Positions 24,180 to 36,600 of a stretch of DNA of 64,000 nucleotides are shown here, one piece after another. A model generated the notes under the pieces. The model saw only the letters and a program-made list of their open reading frames with translations, was not told where the DNA came from and made no database searches. Made by a program: the position numbers and the translations under genes. The first letter of the stretch is position 1. Every line of letters starts with the position of its first letter. The DNA is from Meghimatium bilineatum (taxonomy: Eukaryota > Mollusca > Gastropoda > Stylommatophora > Philomycidae). Where the stretch lies: positions 2,958,510 to 3,022,509 of the forward strand of contig CM067310.1 of assembly GCA_034231615.1 (NCBI GenBank), written 5' to 3'.

Positions 24180-24480
24180 CCCGACATATAATTAAGTAGC
24201 ACATCATTCGTTCCTTTTCTTGATTTTTGCCGGTATTTTCGTTGGTCACTATACTTGGAGTCTCATGCCAAAAATAGCCAAAGCGACACAAGAAATAGGA
24301 AATATAATATTCTGTACATTTTCTGTTTGTATCACATCTGACCCCATTTCTATCCTTCCGGTCATTTTACTAGAATTGTGAACGCAAGTTGTATCGTCCC
24401 TACTTGTCGCTTTTGATGTATATCTGTATGTTATCCTTGATAAATACCTTTCGGTCGAAACATCGATTTGTGTGTGTGTA
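24180..24480 (-). repeat. Unclassified interspersed repeat R2, copy 2
   Basis: Reverse complement matches 20330-20460 (GTCGCTTTGGCTATTTTTGG). Its outer end carries TTTCGGTCGAAACATCGA. Confidence 0.6.
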
Positions 24481-24549
24481 TGTATGTATGCATATGTGTG
24501 TTTCGTGTTACTAGTAAAACTTCATTACCTTGCTTTAAAATTGGTAGCA

Positions 24550-24745
24550 TATCCTATCCAGGACGTAGCTATCAACCCAGCATTTGTTGGCTGTGGTGAT
24601 TTTCTAGGCAATATAAATACGTTCAGTAGGTTGCCATTGCTTTCTGAACGGTCCGGATGCACAATTGCCTGTGGTGAGGATCGAACTCGGTACCTTTGCC
24701 GTCACAGACGAGCTCTGTACCACTTCGCCACAGTGCCGGACCTTG
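24550..24745 (-). mobile_element. tRNA-derived SINE
   Basis: The minus strand begins GCACTGTGGCGAAGTGGTA (A box) and has GAGTTCGATCCTC (B box) about 45 bases on, followed by a unique body of about 120 bp. Confidence 0.85.
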
Positions 24746-24844
24746 CTTTACCTGTTGGATTTCAATTTTACGCAGTGAGTACATATAAATATAGTGAGCA
24801 CCGTGAAGTTCAGCGACAGTAAAAAATATCACACTTAATAAGGC

Positions 24845-25385
24845 TGCTTACTACACCACAGCAGTACTACCAAAGAAACAGTACTGCAGTGGATCCCTGG
24901 TCACTGCGGCATACCTGGAAATGAAAAAGCTGATCTCATGGCAAGGAAAGGGGGACCACCGGAACAAATAGAAAGTGATAATACATGAATGTAAATGTAA
25001 GACCATGTTAAAAGCAGAATAGAAGAAAAAGTGGAAGCAGATGCACCCAACTGCAGAACCAAATGAACTCTACCACACAAGGAACAAACCATCATCTTCA
25101 GACTGCGAACTGGTCACAACAGACTGAGAAGCCACATGTTCCCAAAGCTGAAGATTGGTGAGAGACCTGTGCAACTGGGAACTGAGCCCAGAGACTACAG
25201 AACACATTCTTCATGTCTGTCATCTCTACCAAGAAGAGAGGGAGAAAATATGGCCTACTGAGACGGCACTTCTTCCAGACTCGAGAGGTTCCATGGATGA
25301 CCTGAAGCGAATCACACAATTCATTGAAGCTATTGGTGCTGTAACCTAATATCTGACTGAAGAACGATGAAGAAGAAGAAGAATA
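24845..25385 (+). mobile_element. LINE 3' fragment with RNase H end
   Basis: The plus strand reads VLQWIPGHCGIPGNEKAD, the RNase H C-terminal block, then IFRLRTGHNRLRSHMFPKLK and TTEHILHVCHLYQEEREK in another frame, with a (GAA)n tail at 25370-25385. R1/Nimb-like organisation. Confidence 0.88.
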
Positions 25386-25429
25386 AGGCTGATTCTGTTG
25401 TGCTTTCAATTAGTTGTTAGGTCTTACGT

Positions 25430-25560
25430 AGCGATTTGTTAAGCGCAAAATGACAAATGATCCATGAAGACTATAAATAGTATAATCCCAGTAATTTTTT
25501 GAAGCAGTCGACTGTTTCTGTGACGTTTTACAAGCTGTTACACATCCTCTAAAATATCTT
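25430..25560 (+). repeat. Unclassified interspersed repeat R1, fragment
   Basis: GTCGACTGTTTCTGTGACG and TTTTACAAGC match the 3' part of the copy at 11100-11390. Confidence 0.5.
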
Positions 25561-25654
25561 AATGTCCATGTTTTAACACAAAACTTTAGAGATCTCGAAG
25601 TCTAAAGTTTTAGCCATCCGGTCACTCTCTCCCAACGGTTTAAAAAACATCATC

Positions 25655-26080
25655 CTTGTAAAGTTACATCCTTGTGAAGTTACACACTTGCGACTTTACA
25701 TCTTTGTGACGTTACACTCTTGTGTAGATAAATCTGTGTAAAGTTACATCCGTGTAAAGTTAAATCTGTGTAAAGTTATATCTGTGTAAAGTTGCCCCCT
25801 TGTAAAGTTACGTCTGTGTAAAGTTGCATCTGTGTAAAGTTACATCTGTGTAAAGTTACATCCGTGTAAAGTTACATCTGTGTAAAGTTATATCTGTGTA
25901 AAGTTACATCTGTGTAAAGTTATATCTGTATAAAGTTACATCTGTGTAAAGTTACATCTGTGTAAAGTTACATCTGTGTAAAGTTACATCTGTGTAAAGT
26001 TATATCTGTGTAAAGTTTCATCTGTGTAAAGTTACATTTGTGTAAAGTTACATCTGTGTAAAGTTTCATCTGTGTAGAGT
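25655..26080. repeat. 16-bp tandem repeat
   Basis: About 26 copies of GTAAAGTTACATCTGT with single-base variants. Confidence 0.97.
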
Positions 26081-26148
26081 AAATTATTGGAATAAGACAC
26101 AACACTATATTAATTATCGCTTTTATTTTATTACTACAGAAAATGTGT

Positions 26149-26310
26149 CTTCAACGAACGAAGATCTACAATGGAGAACATTACAATCTAATATTCTTGT
26201 TCTTCAACGAACGAAGATCTACAATGGAGAACATTACAATCTAATGTTCTTGTTCTTCAACGAACGAAGATCTACAATGGAGAACATTACAATCTAATGT
26301 TCTTGTTTTT
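26149..26310. repeat. 53-bp tandem repeat
   Basis: Three copies containing CAACGAACGAAGATCTACAA. Confidence 0.95.
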
Positions 26311-26429
26311 GCCAACCAAATATGACTCTAAAAAATAATTCTTCTCTTGGAAGTTGCAGCTGAAAGTTTGTATGGTCAACACTGTTTGAATAAACTATAC
26401 CGGTTTGTGTGCCTTGGAAGAATTTGGTA

Positions 26430-26580
26430 TTCAGTATGGCACGGGTAGGATCAGGCATATGTGGGGTAGAATGAGGAATGTATTCAATCGGCGAGACACG
26501 GGAATCATCAGTATGCGTACACTTCGATGCTTGCATGGGGAGATTGAGCATCTATGGGTTTGTCTGATGTGTAATGACAA
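26430..26580 (+). mobile_element. LINE 3' fragment
   Basis: The plus strand reads MRTLRCLHGEIEHLWVCLMC, like the EHLWTCPEC end of the RNase H LINE at 38095. Confidence 0.6.
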
Positions 26581-26849
26581 CGTCTTACAATCTGTATTTG
26601 CGTCTTTACTTATTCTAACAATATAAATCTGTTTGTAGTGACTTCTTGCAATACAGGCTTGTGTAGTGACTTCTCACAATACAGACTTGTGTACGGCGCT
26701 AATATCATCTATTTTTGGCGCTCTTGACAAACTCAAAACCTCTCTCATTTACATAAACTAACTTAATTTTAGTTATCGCATCCCTGTCTGCATATGCCTG
26801 TGCCGCTTTCACCTTAGGTGGCCACTACTCTCACCCATACATGTGACAC

Positions 26850-27125
26850 TGCCTGTGCCATTTCACCTCTCACCTACACATAACTTTGACACTGCATGTG
26901 CCATTTCACCTCTCACCTACACATAACTTTTACACTGCATGTGCCATTTCACCTCTCATCTACACATAACTTTTACACTGCATGTGCCATTTCACCTCTC
27001 ACCTACACATAACTTTTACACTGCTTGTGCCATTTCACCTCTCACCTACACATAACTTTTACACTGCATGTGCCATTTCACCTCTCACCTACACATAACT
27101 TTGACACTGCTTGTGCCGCTTTGAC
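26850..27125. repeat. 44-bp tandem repeat
   Basis: Six copies around CATGTGCCATTTCACCTCTC. Confidence 0.95.
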
Positions 27126-27244
27126 CTCTCACCTATGCATATATTTGACATTGTTTATGCGGTATGTTCTAGTAATACCGATGTGTTATCGGAACTCCAG
27201 CAGTTCTAACGTGTATCATCACTGTATGTATCAAGTAGATACCG

Positions 27245-27325
27245 GCTGACCACATAATGACCACATAATGACCACATAATGACCACATAATGACCACATA
27301 CTGACCACATACTGACCATATACTG
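27245..27325. repeat. 11-bp tandem repeat upstream of the channel gene
   Basis: About seven copies of GACCACATAAT, roughly 235-310 bases before the channel start codon. Confidence 0.9.
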
Positions 27326-27558
27326 AAAACAACGCTGAATATTTCACGTTCATATAAACGGCTCTGTTAGCTCCGACGATTGATCATCATCACGTGCTGA
27401 GATATCTGTACCGTATCCAGGAACATACAGGATTAAAAAACAGATGTGGATTCAAATATGCAACAGAGTATACTCTACGTGGAGGGAGCGTGAGTGAGAG
27501 TTGTAAGGTCAGGATATTTCTGCAAAGACTACACGAGTTTACTGGAATCTTCTTCAGC

Positions 27559-27625
27559 ATGGCGTCTTCAGTTGGACCTGTTGCAACTGTAGTGTCCATC
27601 CTCGTCCTGGGACTAGCCAGCACAG
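27559..27625 (+). CDS. Channel subunit exon 1 (signal peptide)
   Basis: MASSVGPVATVVSILVLGLA is a clear signal peptide, ending at ACAG/GTAAAC in phase 1. The reading frame is open upstream to another ATG at 27394, but that would place 55 residues before the signal core, so 27559 is chosen. The intron that follows is 7.4 kb and repeat-filled. Confidence 0.88.
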
Positions 27626-30600
27626 GTAAACCTATTCATTAAACATTACTTCTTTTAATTATCTTTTTCTTCTTGTATTCCATAACATGTGGCGTTGTTT
27701 ATCATAACTTGTGGCGTTGTTTATCATAACATGTGGAGTTGTTTATCATAACATGTGGCGTTGTTTATCATAACATGTGGCGTTGTTTATCATAACTTTC
27801 CACAGATTTCTGTTTCATTTGTTGTCAAACAATTCTCCTTATATTCTAAGTCATGTGGTGTTGGTTATCAAGTCTTTCCACCTACCTTCTATTTCGTGTG
27901 ATGTTAAACATATCCGATATCAATGTGATCCCATTTCACAATGTTAAACATATCCGATATCATATGCGCTCCCATTTCACAATGTTAAACATATCCGATA
28001 TCAATTTGATCCCATTTCACAATGTTAAACATATCCGATATCAATGCGATCCCATTTCACAATGTTAAATTGTCAAGTATCTTCTGTCTCGTTCTTCCCC
28101 ATAACCATCTTGCCTTTTGTCACAATTTGTTCCATCTTTCCTCTTTTCATGACATGTCCACAAAATGTAACTGTCTTTTTCTGGTGCGGGTAAGTATATC
28201 TTTTTTTTCTGGTGCGGGTAAGTATATCTTTTTTTCTGGTGCGGGTAAGTATATCTTTTTTTTCTGGTGCGGGTAAGTATATCTTTTTTTCTGGTGCGGG
28301 TAAGTATATCTTTTTTTCTGGTGCGGGTAAGTATATCTTTTTTTCTAGTGCGGGTAAGTATATCTTTTTTTCTAGTGCGGGTAAGTATATTTTTTTTCTA
28401 GTGCGGGTAAGTATATCTTTTTTCTGGTGCGGGTAAGTATATATTTTTTTCTGGTGCGCGTAAGTATATATTTTTTTCTAGTGCGGGTAAGTATATATTT
28501 TTTTCTAGTGCGGGTAAGTATATATTTTTTTTCTAGTGCGGGTAAGTATATCTTTAAAAAAAATGTAATATAACTTCTTTGAGGATATCTTCATTACGTT
28601 TTAATCTGCTAATGGTGTTCTCAACATTCTTCTATAAAACCACATCTTCGTTGCCTCAATATATCACTATATTTGCCGATTGTCCAAGATACACTTCCAT
28701 ACATCAGATTACGTTCTATCTTTGGTCAGTAAGAATGCCAACGATAACGATGTGATTAAGCATGTTCGCAGTGCTTGGGGCTTCACAGCTCAGTGCGCAG
28801 GTAAAACGATCAGGAAGGAGAGTGGTGCCTTTGCTGTTACTGCGAGTAGCATGGTCATGTAGACTATGGCGGTGACCAGTGCTCACATGGTCTTCTTTTA
28901 TCTTCATTTGACATCGCTAAAATAAACATAACAATATAGCAAACAAATGAACCAAACAAAACACAATTCGCTTTGAAGAAAAATAGATTAATGGTTACCA
29001 CCTGGTAACCAGTACAAAATCTAGACCTATTTCATATGGTCTCGTAATAGTAGTAGGCACATAGATGTCTTTCTAGAAGATCGTATTATTGTTGTACTAT
29101 AAGGAATATAATATACGATCCATGGCCATGATGACGTACAACACAGATTACGTAGTAGGCACCTTTCTATCTCTCCAGAAGATAGTAGTATTGTTGTGCT
29201 ATATGAAGTATAATCTACAATCCATTGCGATAACGGGTGTGACTCACAATATCTTTCTGAGCTACAGTTCCCCCACAGTCACTGCTAGCTGCTGATTTGA
29301 TTCCGAGACCCACTAAGTCAAGGGATGGATTATACATCTCCATAGGACAATGCCCTGAGACAGAGAGACCATGTGTTGTCAATACGTTGACCACTAGTTC
29401 GGATATTTCCTAATTTTTTTACAACTTAGTAAGGCACGCTTATATTCAAACCTACATAATGACTCTTTACATACATTAAACAAATATCCGTGTTAACATA
29501 AGCTCGTACAAGCTGGAAAGTAACAAGGGTACTACAGAATAAATTACATTTATTTGAAACTCAGCTTCTATTTCAATCAAAAATTCTGCATGTATCTAAT
29601 CATGTATAGAGAGGTTTGTTTTAGGTCCTTGAAAGCTCTCCGTAACTTGTACTTACAAATAAATGTTGTAGGTCCTTGAAAGCTCTTCGTAACTTGTACT
29701 TAAAAATAAATGTTGTAGGTCCTTTAAAGCTCTTCGTAACTTGTACTTAAAAATAAATGTTGTAGGTCCTTGAAAGCTCTTCGTAACTTGTACTTAAAAA
29801 TAAATGTTGTAGGTCCTTGAAAGGTCTTCGCAACTTGTACTGCAAAATAAATGTTGTAGGTCCTTGAAAGCTCTTCGCAACTTGTACTTAAAAAAATCTT
29901 TAGGAAGCTTGTTTTTGAAAGAATTCGAATCAAACAAACAAATAAGAGAAGATACCGGACAACAATATGTTTCTATAAACAATAAAACGAAAAATATGGA
30001 CTTATATCGGACATATACTTAGAATGAATGAAAATAAACTGTCCCTTGAAGCATTCAAATAGATAGTAGATAGGTAAATATATATAGAAAATAGTAGATA
30101 GTTTGCAGAGCAACCCTCAAAGATAGTATGACACATCATCATTAAGTGCCGCCTCTGCAACAGACCTCCAACATCCCCTGCCGTTTGTCTTGGTATGTCT
30201 ACGGTCCTGGATATAATGCGAGAACTGCATTCAGCAGTATCACTTCGATCGATCCTTGGATGGATTGATGGATGGATGGATGGATGGATGGATGAATGAA
30301 TAGATTAGATTGATATAATGATATTAATTTAAAGATGGAAAGATAAGCAGGTATACACAGATTGATATAGATCGACAGATAGGTAGGTGGGTAGATAGCT
30401 AGGCAGATATGTACGTAGATTGGTAGGTAGGTGGATAGCTAGGCAGATATGTACGTAGATTGGTAGGTAGGTATAGATTTCTGAGATAAAGAAGTATTCA
30501 TATAGCTATGATCTACGATGCTTACTTTAGTAATAACATGAGCGGCATATCTGTCTCAACGTTGCCAATACTCAATTATTATACGAGCCAAATAAGCTGG

Positions 30601-33600
30601 AGGCTGTTACCACTAGCTACTATTTCTTGGAAAATGAATTAACAAGAACAATAATCGTGCTTCAGAGACCTCAACACTATCTTTTAGCTATGAGTGGACG
30701 GCAAGTCGTTATGTGTGGACGGCAAGTCGTTATGAGTGGACGGCAAGTCGCTATGAGTGGACGGCAAGTCGTTATGTGTGGACGGCAAGTCGTTATGTGT
30801 GGACGGCAAGTCGTTATGAGTGGACGGCAAGTCGTTATGTGTGGACGGCAAGTCGTTATGAGTGGGCGGCAAGTCGCTATGAGTGGACGGCAAGTCGCTA
30901 TGAGTGGACGGCAAGTCGCTATGAGTGGACGGCAAGTCGTTATGAGTGGACGGAACGTCGTTATGAGTGGACGGCAAGTCGTTATGAGTGAATGGTAAGT
31001 CGCTATGAAGGGACAGAAATTCACTATTAATGTTGGGCAAATGAATATTAGTGGACGGCATTTTGTTATGAGTGGAGGGCACGTCCTTATTAGTGGACGA
31101 CATGTCGCTATGAGTGGACTTCAAGTTTCTATGAGAGGATGTCAAGTAATCTAAGTGGACGACAAGTTGCTATAAGTGGAGGGAATACATTAACCAGGGT
31201 GGGGGCTTTACAGCTAAAGCTGGGAGTACAGCTGTACAGGATCAGAATCTTCTAACGGCACTGAATCGCCAGACAACTAGAGTAAACGGGGTTTTCGGTA
31301 TTTGCCTAATCGCATCTCCACAAAATATGCGATTTTGTCAAGACTGTGTACTCAAGTCACCGAGAACGAACCAATCGAGACAAGGACCTTCACAACAACA
31401 ACGAACATTCCGTATAAGTATTGAAGTATCCTCAGTAACAGATATAACATCCGTATTCGTACTAAAAGGCCTAATAGGTCTTCTTGTAAACATAAATAAA
31501 ATAAAGACAGTATAACATCTTCTTGTAAACATAAATAAAATAAAGACAGCATAATTCTGCTTCAAATAATTGCTTATACAATAAATTCCAAGTAGGAAGC
31601 AAGAGGATAAATTAAAAATTCTTGAGACTAATGGGATTTGAACCAGTACGCTCAAACGTTTTCTAAACCACTGATGCGCTTTAAGCAATCCAATAATAAA
31701 CGTTATCAAATCCATTGTTACCCACCGAAGACGGATGTGTTGGGCCATTGGCGCAAATAAAACGGCAACACAACGCATTTCCATTCTCTGGACTACATCC
31801 AACTGGAAATCTTGTAGGACCATTGTCCTGTTACAATAGAAATCCAGTGGGAATTTGAGAATTAACGCTGAAGAAGAAGAAGAAGAAATCTATTGTTACG
31901 CTTTATCCAATTCACTAATACGCTGTATCCAGACCACAAATACACTTTATCCAATCCACTAATACGATGCATCCAATCCACTAATACCTTTTATCCAGTT
32001 CACTAGTACACTTTATCAAATTCACTGCTACACTTTATCTAATACACTATTACACTGTATCCAATCCACTAATATCCAGGCCACTAATAAACTTCATGCA
32101 ATCCACTAATACGCTATATCCTTGTCGACTAACAATGACCGCAGGTCTTGTCTTCCTCAAATCCTGGCATGTCTTCCTCAAATTTGTTATCACTTCACGC
32201 CATCATCTGATACTGACTCAATAATATTTACGATTATTCTCATCTTGTGGGTATTTAGATTGCAATTCCACAGTAGCAATTCCCTTGCGTGTCCAGCTCG
32301 TTAGATAGATTCGTCTGGATGTCCCGTCTACAGTAATCTTTCTCTATTTAATGGCGTATATGTTTTGCCAAGTATTTCTAAATAATTCTTGTTTATCGTT
32401 TCATTTGTCGTTTGCTTGTTCCTTCTATTTATTCGTTTTTATCTCCAATATCGTCTTCTTAGTTTTATTGTTGTCCACTTTTTTGCTTAATGGTTGTTTT
32501 TGTACAGGGTGTCTATACAGTCGCTGTGAACTTATATTGCTGGTAGTGCCACGTCAAATGCATTGTGGACAATTAATGCAGATCTGCATAACGTTATTAA
32601 GGTTACAACATTTATGTAAAAAAAACACCTCTACTGCTTGTGTCAATCGCGTATTTCGTGAAGTGTCTCGTCACACAAGAAAGTGATTTCTTGGTCAGAG
32701 AATACAGGTTAACTCTGCGGCTAACAGTAATCTGCTGAGTCACACAGTACACTGGAGCATGGAAAATACACGAAATTCGATGACGTCATATTGAACTCTC
32801 ATGAAATGGCTGCAACTATGAACGCTTTAGAATGGATGTGTTGTTTATAAAATAATTTAAAAGGGACGGAGGGGTAGACTAGAATTAATATTTTCATGTA
32901 AACTCAAACAAGGGTAATTAAAGAGGGGATGGGCACCATCAAGCAAAACTCTTTGCCCACAAACATGTCATAATGAATATTGTCATATATATATATATAT
33001 ATATACATGTCACAATAATAACGTGAATCTTCTCTGTATATGTTGCCAAGAGGTAGAAGTAGACAAAGACAAAAGAAAGTATAGATTGATAATACTAAAG
33101 ATAATACTAAAGATAATACTAAAGATAATACTAAAATTCTCCACACGTAAACAAAGAACTGAGAACAGGGAGGGCATAGCGATATTTTGCTGGTGATGTT
33201 TACAGAGTGATACTCTTACGACCCTGCAGGGTTATTGGTTTGATGGTGATTTAACACATATTTTTCATTTCAAATTTAATACACATCGACATTATGGAAA
33301 GCCTAATACTCCCTTGAACACGTCAACACTTTATCCCTGTTTCATTATACCATTCCAATTATTTCTTACACGTGCTTTGCGCTCCTTCTTGTTCATCTTT
33401 CTTACATTTTACCTTGAATTCTTGTATTTTGTTTTCTGTTTTAGTACTTTTTGAATGATTGTCCTTGTTTTTTTTTTGGTACCTGCGAATTATTTCTTTA
33501 TCTTCCCTGTTCGTTCTAAAACTCTTGCAGATTAAAAAGGTAAAGGTATGTCTCATGGCAGAAGCCTGCCGTCGGGGATGAAGATAACTCTTTGTGTACT

Positions 33601-36600
33601 GAGCTGCAGCAACTATTAGGCGGGGTGGTCAGTTCCCTTCTTTGCTGTCTTTACCTCCCATAACTCATGCGTCAGGTAATTATTTACAACTAAGTCGACT
33701 GGAGGAGTGGTCGTGTCAAGCGATAAATCACAACCCTGATATTTTTTGTCAGGACGTGGTTTCGAACCTGGCACGCTGTAATCCAGTGATAGAAAGCAAG
33801 CTCACTATCAACTAGGCTGAAAGTTGATAACAGACGCAGAAAGAAAGAGGCAGAAAGTGTTCAGTGAACGTCTATCATATTCACTTTCAGAGGCAGAAGT
33901 TTTCAGTCAAACGTTTAATCAAATTCAGTTTTGTTTGTTTGTTTGTTTTTCGTTCGCTCCATTGTAACCATCACGGATATCCGTGCGATTTCCGCCGGGA
34001 GCTTGATTACGTTGTGCCACCGTTATGCGCCTTTTAGGCCTAGCACATCCGATTTCGGCATGAAATTCAGTTTGAGACCCAGAAAGTTTTCAGTCAACGT
34101 TTATCAAATTCAGTTTCAGAGGCAGAAGTTTTCAGTCAAACGTTTAATCAAATTCAGTTTGTGACCCAGAAAGTTTTCAGTCAAACGTTTAATCAAATTC
34201 AGTTTCAGTGATTGAGATCAAGTTTTTCACTCCTCTCATATAACTATCTTGTATACATGTGAACATGTGATGTTAAATGTCATTAGAAGACATCGATGGA
34301 GAAATGGAGATATCAGGAAAGAAAGAAATACTACCCCAAGTCAAGGCTACATCGAGAGACATTAAACTAGGTGGTGTTGTCACATTGTGATAACCAACGC
34401 AACCAGACCTTGGTGCATACATCAGAAGATGGGGTTACAGACACGGAGAAGACTAAGAACTAGATGGGTGGAGAAAATCAACGAAACATAAAATAAACAC
34501 GGTCTGACGATGGCCAATGAAATTCAAAGACAGACAACTCCAATTTCTCTCCCCCTCCCCCCTCTCCTACCGCTTAACGGCGCAAGCGAAAATGACAATA
34601 GATAGATAATAGGTGAATGGATGGATATGTAGATAAAATGATAGATAGAGGAATGGATATATATATATAGATAGATGAATGGATGGAGGGTAGATAGATA
34701 GGTGTTATAGAATTAATAAAAATTGTAATAAACGTGTAGAAACTAAAGACCCGGACATTTAGGAATATTTGAAAACATCCGACCGGACCGAAATATTCAG
34801 CACTAAAAAAGAGGAAATATCCCGGAACAAAAAACAAAAACGAACAGTAGCATAAGCTTATGATAATATCCTTACTGGAACACAAAGAAGCTACAGTGAC
34901 CATCATGTATAGGTTGGTGGAAGAAGAAGAATATCTGGCATGTGAAAATCATAAAATTACATGTTTGATCAAAACCAATAATATATGAACACAGAATAGA
35001 TTCAGTAAGTCAGTATGCCTAATCTAATTTTCAGGATACAGTGCAACCATTGAAGATGTGTCGAGACTGCACTCTGATCTTTTCAGAAACTACAGACGGG
35101 AGATTCCCCCAGTATACCAGCAGGACCAGGCTGTCAAAGTTCGAATATCTTTATTTTTATTAATGATTCACGACCTGGTTAGTAAATTAGTATATTGTTT
35201 CTGTTTCATAAATCTATACGTGTATACTTCTTGCTTCTTGTTTTGTATTCTATTGTTTTTTTCTGTTAGAAATCGCAGGATTGAATGACATAGCTCTGCC
35301 GAAGATGGATGTGTCGGGCCATTGGCGCAAATAAAACGGCGACACAACGCATTTCCATTCTCTGGACTACATCCTGCTGAAAATCTAATAGGACCATGGT
35401 CCTGATACAAGAGAAATTCAGCGGGAGTTTGAGAATGTACGCTGAAGAAGAATGACATAGCAGGATTGAATGATAAGATATCGCAGGATTGAATGACATA
35501 ACAGGATTGAATGATAAGATATCGCAGGATTGAATGATAAGATATCGCAGGATTGAATGATAAGATATCGCAGGATTGAATGACATAGCAGGATTGAATG
35601 ATAAGATATCGCAGGATTGAATGATAAGATATCGCAGGATTGAATGATAAGATATCGCAGGATTGAATGATAAGATATCGCAGGATTGAATGACATAGCA
35701 GGATTGAATGATAAGATATCGCAGGATTGAATGATGGACGGTTTTAGGGAAATACCACGTATTTGCTTGATATGCAGTAATATGGTGACATCTGAGATCG
35801 GCGGTAACTCCTTCAATCCACTTTCTTCTTGGTATTCTCTCTGCATCTTGCTGTTTCAATTTTCATATTGTATGTTCAATAAGGGTTCATTCTCATTAGC
35901 AGACCGAACCATATCAGTCTGTTGTTTTTTCCCCCAATATATTTGACTACAGACGTCTCTCCAATACTTTCTGTAATCTCCTCATTCCTCAACATGATCT
36001 CTTCTTGTTCTGTTTGCAGCTTTTCGTAGACATCTCATTTCACACATAGTAAACTTTTTCTCTGTTTCTTTAGTTAGTGTCCATGTCTGACTATGATAAC
36101 AAAATACTGGTATGAGGACTGAATTATGATTTGTCTTTTTGTTTCAATTGTAATAGATTGTGTTTCAATTGAAATAAATTTGTATTTCAAGATTGTGTTT
36201 CAAGATTGTGTTTCAAGATTGTGTTTCAAGATTGTGTTTCAAGATTGTGTTTCAAGATTGTGTTTCAAGATTGTGTTTCAAGATTGTGTTTCAAGATTGT
36301 GTTTCAAGATTGTGTTTCAAGATTGTGTTTCAAGATTGGCTCAAGTGAATAAATTATGTAGTTGTTTTTTAGAATTATTTATTACTGATGTCACAGGCGT
36401 GATTTATATCAAATGTTTCCAACTGTTTATGCGTAGATGCCGATGATTCTCCTCATAATGAAGAAGCTTGTACAAACCTTGCGTATACAATGAATACATC
36501 TTTTGATTGTTCCAAAGTCTTATCTTATGTATGTAGTATGATGTCCATGTTTCTGAGCGATATAATAAAGTAATGTGTGCACTAGCTCAACAGAACTGAA

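Noticed and set aside
30627-31145. Frames with SGRQVVM or LPSTHND repeats on both strands
   Set aside because: 21-bp unit without stops.
32351-32686. 111-codon frame with hydrophobic stretches
   Set aside because: T-rich DNA gives Phe/Leu-rich frames by chance; no supporting features.
34574-34906. Minus frame of 110 codons ending in SIYIYISIPLSIILSTYPS
   Set aside because: Translation of GATA simple repeats.
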